Of a stretch of DNA of 64,000 nucleotides, positions 58,626 through 64,000 are shown in pieces; positions within the stretch are counted from its first letter, which is position 1; each line of letters opens with the position of its first letter. The notes below the pieces were generated by a model. It had not been told where the DNA came from, searched no databases, and saw only the letters and a list, made by a program, of their open reading frames with translations. The stretch comes from JADYZU01 sp964540965 (GTDB lineage Bacteria > Pseudomonadota > Alphaproteobacteria > Rhodobacterales > Rhodobacteraceae), in assembly GCA_964540965.1 (NCBI GenBank), contig CAZIOT010000001.1, positions 319,044-383,043 of the forward strand. Reading direction: 5' to 3'. Both the position numbers and the translations under genes were made by a program.

Positions 58626-61393
58626 TGCCCCAGCCTTTCCAGAAGCGCAGGCACATGGACCTGATCGGATTTGTAGTTGCCGGTCAGCGCATGCATCACC
58701 AGGTTGACGCCGAAACGCAGCGCGAATTCACGCTGGCGTTCGCCGGCCTCGCCCCGCCCGACGGGCAACAGCGGCGTGCCATATTCGTCCACCGCCCAGG
58801 CCCCGGCCCAGTCGTTGCCGCCGATCACCACCGGCGTCACCCCGTCGTTGAGGTTGCGGAACGGCATCCCCTCGACCGTTTCGGCATCGGGGGGCGGCGC
58901 CTCGACCCAGATCGCGCTGCCGGCGTAGCGGCCGGGAAAGTCCTGCAGCAGGTAGAAGGTCCGCGTCAGCACATGATCGGGCGGGATCGGCGCCAGGGGC
59001 GGCACGTCCAGCCCGGCGGCGATGGCCTGCAGGCGCCGCCCCTCGGGCGAGGAGGAGCCGATGCCGGCGATATCGGCGTCGCGGGTGTCGAACAGAACCA
59101 TGCCGCCGGACCGCAGATAGCGGTTCAGCTTCTGATAGGCCTCGCGCGAGGGGATCGGCGTGTTCGCGGTGACCGGCCAGTAGAGGAAGGGAAAGAAGGC
59201 GATTTCATCGGTTTCGATGTTGACGCCCATCGGTAGCGCCGGTTCGATGGCGGTCCGCGCCCAGAGCACGTTGGACAGGCCGACAAGGCCGGCCCGGGCG
59301 ATGTCGTCGACCTGCGCATCGCCGGTCAGCACATGCGCCAGCACGACCTCGGACGTCGCCTCGAGCGCGAAGATGTCGGGTTCCTGCGCGCGTGCCTGCG
59401 GCGGGGCAATCACGAGGGTGAGACCGGCCAGCATCGCCGCGGCACCGGCGCGCGGGCCGCGCATCTTGCCCGACAGCGCCAGCGAGGCGATCACGTCGAC
59501 AAACAGCATCGCCAGCGCCGCGGCCAGCAGCCAGCCCTTGAGCGGCAGTTCGCGGCTGATCCCCAGCCCTTCGACGCTGACCGACCCCGGCCAGATGGCG
59601 GCGGCAAGGGTGGTGTCGGGGCCGATGACATTGACCGCCAGCCGCCGGTCCTCGCCGCCATAAAGGCCGGGCGGCATGTCGGGCCCGGGGCGGCCCTCGG
59701 CCAGCCTTTCGCCGGGGACGCCGGGCAAGGTGTCGGTCGGGGTCAGGTCGCCCCAGGCGTCCATCACCTCTTCCGGCACCCAGATGGTGCCCGTCAGGTC
59801 GTCAAGCGTCGGGCGGGTGCCGCCCGAGGATACCGCCAGCCGCTCCAGCATCTGCACGAACAGCCCCGACAGGGGCACCGAGGACCATTCGGCATTGGCG
59901 GTGACATGGAACAGGACCACCTGACCCTGACCCAGGGCCTTGCGCGTCACCAGCGGCGTGCCGTCCGACAGTTGCGCGATGACCCGTTCGGCTAGGGCCG
60001 GATCGGGTTGGGCCACGACCTGTGCCGCCACCGCCACGTCATCGGGCACCTGAAGGCCGTAGAAGGGCGAGGTTTCGGCAAAGGGGGCGATGGATTTGGG
60101 CTCTCCCCAGCTCATCGTGCCGCCGATGGACCGCCCGCCCGAGCGCAGGCGCACCGGCAAGAGCGGATCCTCGGCCAGCGCGGTGAAATCCTCGGACGCC
60201 AGGCGCGGGCCAGCGAAACGCACCAGAAGGCCGCCGCTTTCGACCCAGGCCTGCACGTCCTGCGCCTCGCCCTCGGCCAGGCTCGCGACATCGGCCATCA
60301 GGATGACATCGGGATTGGCCAGCACGATATCCTCGATCGTGGCGCCCTCGATCAGGTCGGCGGACGGCTCCAGCGCCTCGCGCAGATAGTGCAGCGGCGA
60401 CAGGAGTTCGAGGACTTCGGCATCGTCGCCGCCGGCGACCAGGGCGATCTCGCGCCGGCGCAGGGTATCGTCCGACAGGGTGACCCCGGCGGCCGACCTG
60501 AGCGCGGTCAGTTCAAACCGGGTGATGCGGTTGCGCAACTCGGCCGGCAGGTCAAAGGTGACGCTCGCCTCGGCATCGCCGGCGGCAAAGGCGGCGGTCG
60601 CGGTGGCAAGCTGGCGCTCGGTGCCGGCGGGGTCAAGGCCGATGGCGGCCACGGCAACCTCGGTCTCGGGGCCGATGGGGGTGCGGATCGCGGTCAGGCT
60701 CAGCGCGCCGTCGGTGACGACGGCCGGACGCAGGGCGACGGTGGGGCGCGGCGATTGCACCACGGTGACGGCGCCATGCGATTGCAGGGCGGCCAGCAGC
60801 GGTGCGCGGCTGTCGCGGGCCAGTCCATCGGACAGCCAGAGCGTATCGAACCCGCCTTCGGGCAGGGCGGCGGCAAAGGCGTCGATGCCGGCGGCGTCGG
60901 GTTCCCAGGCGGCGGGGGCCAGACCGGGCAGGGCCAGCGCGGTGGCGGCGGCATCCTGCCAGAGCGGCGTGACGGTGGGCGGCGCGGTCAGCACGGCCAG
61001 CGCAGTCGGCCGGCCGGCCCGCCCCGCCTCGGCCAGGGCGGCGTCGATCCGTTCGATCCGTGCCGGCCAGTCGCGGGCATCGGCCCAGGTGCCATCGGCC
61101 AGGATCAGCAGGGGCCCGCTGCCCGGCTGGTCGGGATTGGGGTTCAGCACCGGACCGGCAAAGGCGGCGATGACCGCGGCGGCGGCCAGAGTGCGCAGGA
61201 GGAGCAGCCACCACGGCGTGCGGTCGGTCTGGTGGTCGTCATCGGTCAGGCCCAGCAGCAGCGCCACGCCGGGAAAACGGCGGCGGATCGGCGCCGGCGG
61301 CACCGCGCGCAGGATGATCCACAGGACCGGGAGCGCGATCAGACCCAGAAGCAGCCAGGGCGTGGTGAAGGCCAGCGGGCCAAGGGTGAACAT
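58622..61393 (-). CDS. DUF4159 / BatA-like membrane protein
   Basis: A 923-residue protein. BatA N-terminal region (FTTPWLLLGLIALPVLWIIL and a basic RRRFPGVALLLGL), a second helix near residue 65, an extracellular VWA/GATase-like part, then an internal helix (LLAAALAMLFVDVIASLALS) and a C-terminal DUF4159 domain (FFPFLYWPVTANTPIPSR, RYLRSGGMVLFDTRDAD). Coupled to the 56550-58625 gene, separated from DUF58 by a composite repeat. Function unknown; likely envelope integrity. Confidence 0.82.
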   Translation of the reverse strand: MFTLGPLAFTTPWLLLGLIALPVLWIILRAVPPAPIRRRFPGVALLLGLTDDDHQTDRTPWWLLLLRTLAAAAVIAAFAGPVLNPNPDQPGSGPLLILADGTWADARDWPARIERIDAALAEAGRAGRPTALAVLTAPPTVTPLWQDAAATALALPGLAPAAWEPDAAGIDAFAAALPEGGFDTLWLSDGLARDSRAPLLAALQSHGAVTVVQSPRPTVALRPAVVTDGALSLTAIRTPIGPETEVAVAAIGLDPAGTERQLATATAAFAAGDAEASVTFDLPAELRNRITRFELTALRSAAGVTLSDDTLRRREIALVAGGDDAEVLELLSPLHYLREALEPSADLIEGATIEDIVLANPDVILMADVASLAEGEAQDVQAWVESGGLLVRFAGPRLASEDFTALAEDPLLPVRLRSGGRSIGGTMSWGEPKSIAPFAETSPFYGLQVPDDVAVAAQVVAQPDPALAERVIAQLSDGTPLVTRKALGQGQVVLFHVTANAEWSSVPLSGLFVQMLERLAVSSGGTRPTLDDLTGTIWVPEEVMDAWGDLTPTDTLPGVPGERLAEGRPGPDMPPGLYGGEDRRLAVNVIGPDTTLAAAIWPGSVSVEGLGISRELPLKGWLLAAALAMLFVDVIASLALSGKMRGPRAGAAAMLAGLTLVIAPPQARAQEPDIFALEATSEVVLAHVLTGDAQVDDIARAGLVGLSNVLWARTAIEPALPMGVNIETDEIAFFPFLYWPVTANTPIPSREAYQKLNRYLRSGGMVLFDTRDADIAGIGSSSPEGRRLQAIAAGLDVPPLAPIPPDHVLTRTFYLLQDFPGRYAGSAIWVEAPPPDAETVEGMPFRNLNDGVTPVVIGGNDWAGAWAVDEYGTPLLPVGRGEAGERQREFALRFGVNLVMHALTGNYKSDQVHVPALLERLGQ

Positions 61394-61416
61394 CAGGCGT
61401 TACTCTGGCGGCAAGG

Positions 61417-61470
61417 CCGGGGGGCCGTCTGCCCCCCGGACCCCCCGAGGATATTTGGGGACGAAGAATG
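61417..61470 (+). repeat. Composite intergenic element (copy 5)
   Basis: Hairpin GGGGGGC-CGTCT-GCCCCCC (61419-61437), then ACCCCCCGAGGATATTTGGG and GACGAAGAATG. It is in plus orientation, opposite to both flanking genes, between DUF58 and DUF4159. The core 61449-61470 is identical to copies 3 and 4. Confidence 0.8.
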
Positions 61471-61478
61471 AACCATGC

Positions 61479-62344
61479 CTAGCGCCGGCCGATGGCGCCG
61501 TGCAGCCACAAAAGCGCGACGGCGGCGGGACGGTCGGTGTGATGGGTGGTGAACTGCCAGCCGGCGGCAGCGGCAAGCACCGCCAGCCGTTCCTTTCGCT
61601 CCGCCAGCCGGGCAAGGTAGCGGTCGCGCAGGTCGGCGGCCTGCAGGGTTTCGTGGCGCAGCGCGCCGCCCATGCTTTCGAACACCGTGCGGCCTGAAAA
61701 GGGAAACTCCTCTTCGGCGGGGTCGAGCACCTGCAGCAGCGCGCCCCTTGTGCCGCGGTCGGTGGCGCGGGCAAGCGCCTCTTCGATGCCGTCGAGCGGC
61801 CCGAGGAAATCCGACACGAACACCGCGCGCGAATGCGGCAGCATGCCCTGCGTTTCCGGGCTGCCGTAATCGGCGCCCTCGCTGTCGATCAGGATTTCGG
61901 CCATCCGCGGCAGATGCGCGCTGCCCCGCTGCGGCGGCAGGCGCAGGCCCGACAGGCCGACCCTTTCGCCACCGCGCGATAAAAGCACCGCCAGCGCCAG
62001 CGTCACCAGCCGGGCGCGGGCCGCCTTGGACGGCAGGGCGGCGGTCGAGGCAAAGGTCATCGACGCCGACAGGTCGGCCCAGAACAGCACGGTCTGGGCG
62101 ATCTGCCATTCCTTGTCCTGCACGAAGGTCGCATCCGACCGGGCCGAACGCCGCCAGTCGATGCTGCGCGCGGCATCGCCGGAATGCGCGGCGCGGTATT
62201 GCCAGAAATCGTCGCCCTGACCGGGCCGCCGCCTGCCGTGGTCGCCAAGGATCACCGTCTGCGCCAGATGCTGCGCCTCGGCCAGAAGGGCCGGGACGCG
62301 GGCGGCCAGTTCCTCGGCATCGGCGCGAAGGGCGGCGGCCTCGG

Positions 62345-62348
<4 letters not shown>
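61479..62348 (-). CDS. DUF58 domain protein
   Basis: A 289-residue protein of the DUF58 type (degenerate VWA). GQGDDFWQYRAAHSGDAARSIDW is the family signature, then VLFWADLSASMTFAS (MIDAS-like D-x-S-x-S) and GGERVGLSGLRL. It has no membrane segment. It overlaps the moxR gene by 4 bp (62345-62348), and is a partner of MoxR ATPases in chaperone-like complexes. Confidence 0.88.
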
Positions 62349-63346
<998 letters not shown>

Positions 63347-63405
63347 GACAATCCTCGTGGTTTCGTCCTATCAATCGTTTGAAGCAGATAACGCGGGTGA
63401 TCTCC

Positions 63406-63951
63406 ATGGCAAAGACACTTGCTGGTGAAAGCGCCGTCAGAGCGGCCAGTTCCGACGGCGGCCTGCCGCCGGTGCATCTGTGGAACCCGCCGTTCTGTGG
63501 CGATATCGACATGCGCATCGCGCGCAACGGGACGTGGTTCCACGACGGCACCCCCATCGGCCGGCCCGAGATGGCGCGGCTGTTCTCGACCATCCTCAAG
63601 CGCGAGGGCGACCGCTATTTCCTTGTCACCCCCGTGGAAAAGGTCGGCATCACGGTCGAGGACGCGCCCTTTGTCGCGGTGGACGTGGTTCAGGAGGGCG
63701 GCGATCTGGCCTTTGTCACCAATGTCGGCGACCGCGTGGTGGCCGGCGCCGGTCACCCGCTGCGGGTCGAACGCGATGCCGGGACGGGCGAGCCGTCGCC
63801 TTATGTTCTGGTCCGCAGCGACCTCTGGGCGCTGATCGACCGCAAGACGTTTTACCGGCTGGTCGATCTTGGCCGGGTCGAGGGCGGGTGGTTCGGCGTC
63901 CGCTCGGGCGGGGTGTTCTTTCCGGTGATCCGGGCGGCGGAACTTGCCTAG
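63406..63951 (+). CDS. DUF1285 family protein
   Basis: A 181-residue protein of the DUF1285 family. LPPVHLWNPPFCGDIDMRIA, GTWFHDGTPIGRPEMARLFS, LVTPVEKVGITVEDAPFVAV, and a C-terminal KTFYRLVDLGRVEGGWFGV are characteristic. ATG 63406 is preferred over an upstream TTG. The moxR cluster is divergent, with 59 bp between starts. Function unknown; a beta-rich cytoplasmic protein. Confidence 0.87.
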   Translation: MAKTLAGESAVRAASSDGGLPPVHLWNPPFCGDIDMRIARNGTWFHDGTPIGRPEMARLFSTILKREGDRYFLVTPVEKVGITVEDAPFVAVDVVQEGGDLAFVTNVGDRVVAGAGHPLRVERDAGTGEPSPYVLVRSDLWALIDRKTFYRLVDLGRVEGGWFGVRSGGVFFPVIRAAELA

Positions 63952-63964
63952 AGGGCGTCTTCAT

Positions 63965-64000
63965 TTAGGCGAGCCAGGCCATTGCGCATGCGAGTGAGAC
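63965..64000 (-). mobile_element. Possible edge of an insertion sequence (transposase C-terminus)
   Basis: A frame running off the window edge on the minus strand ends VSLACAMAWLA and stop (63965-63967). Just beyond, AGAGGGCGTCTTCATTTAGG (63951-63970 area) follows a CTAG, which would fit a TA-type target and the terminal repeat of an IS5-like element. Only 36 bases are visible, so this is a weak guess. Confidence 0.2.

Overview
This window is a gene-dense, very GC-rich stretch of chromosome from an alphaproteobacterium, most probably a member of the Rhodobacteraceae/Paracoccaceae. The reasons are an F0 operon ordered atpI-atpB-atpE-atpF'-atpF with no F1 genes attached, the gene order ffh - GNAT genes - chorismate mutase - rpsP - rimM - trmD - rplS - rpmE, a strong preference for G/C at third codon positions, and two families of short intergenic repeats of a type I associate with this group. 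No rRNA genes, CRISPR array, prophage or complete insertion sequence was seen.

Layout. 1-6687 (+) is a translationally coupled CoA-ester catabolic operon: the end of a polysaccharide deacetylase-like gene, MmgE/PrpD, CitE-type lyase, MaoC hydratase, acyl-CoA dehydrogenase and two CaiB/BaiF CoA transferases. The set fits activation, oxidation, hydration and cleavage of a branched C5 dicarboxylate (itaconate, methylsuccinate, mesaconate or citramalate). 6684-10209 (-) holds a glutathione transferase, a PaiB-like flavoprotein, mtaB and dapF. Two tRNA-Lys genes (CTT, TTT) follow, each with its own candidate promoter. 10603-18560 carries scattered single genes: two SDR-type epimerases, TerC, pncA, an Hsp70-like protein, a VOC protein, pyrF, a PEMT/NnrU-like membrane protein and cutC. 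clpB (18856-21471) has a candidate sigma-32 promoter and a strong terminator.

22206-31127 (-) looks like one long operon of translation and export genes (ffh, rpsP, rimM, trmD, rplS, rpmE) that has accumulated accessory genes. These are five GNAT acetyltransferases in a row, each overlapping the next by 4 bp, and two diverged sulfotransferase-like genes separated by a 200-bp near-perfect copy of the rimM 3' end. 31399-35795 contains two paralogous small membrane proteins, a glycosyltransferase, a ParDE toxin-antitoxin pair with an operator-like palindrome, a LysR regulator and a DMT exporter. 36305-38887 is the ATP synthase F0 operon. 39090-45688 holds a FadR-type regulator, an OmpA-like lipoprotein, an Ada-like repair protein, the coupled trio nth - adenosine kinase - hisC, a proline-rich GYF_2 protein and a DUF3052 protein.

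45688-48596 pairs a carbohydrate sulfotransferase with a divergent GlcNAc-transferase-like protein and a HIT protein. 48626-56431 contains an ArsR/SRPBCC pair, a zinc-finger protein, polA, an alpha/beta hydrolase divergent from gabD across an operator-like palindrome, and an MFS transporter. 56550-63346 (-) is a MoxR - DUF58 - DUF4159 - GATase-like membrane cluster of the Bat type. The window closes with a DUF1285 gene and what may be the edge of an insertion sequence.

For follow-up, the most unusual structures are the rimM 3'-end duplication bracketing a sulfotransferase-like gene, the five-gene GNAT array with three adjacent palindromes in front of it, the two dispersed hairpin repeat families, and a DapF in which one of the two catalytic cysteines is a serine.
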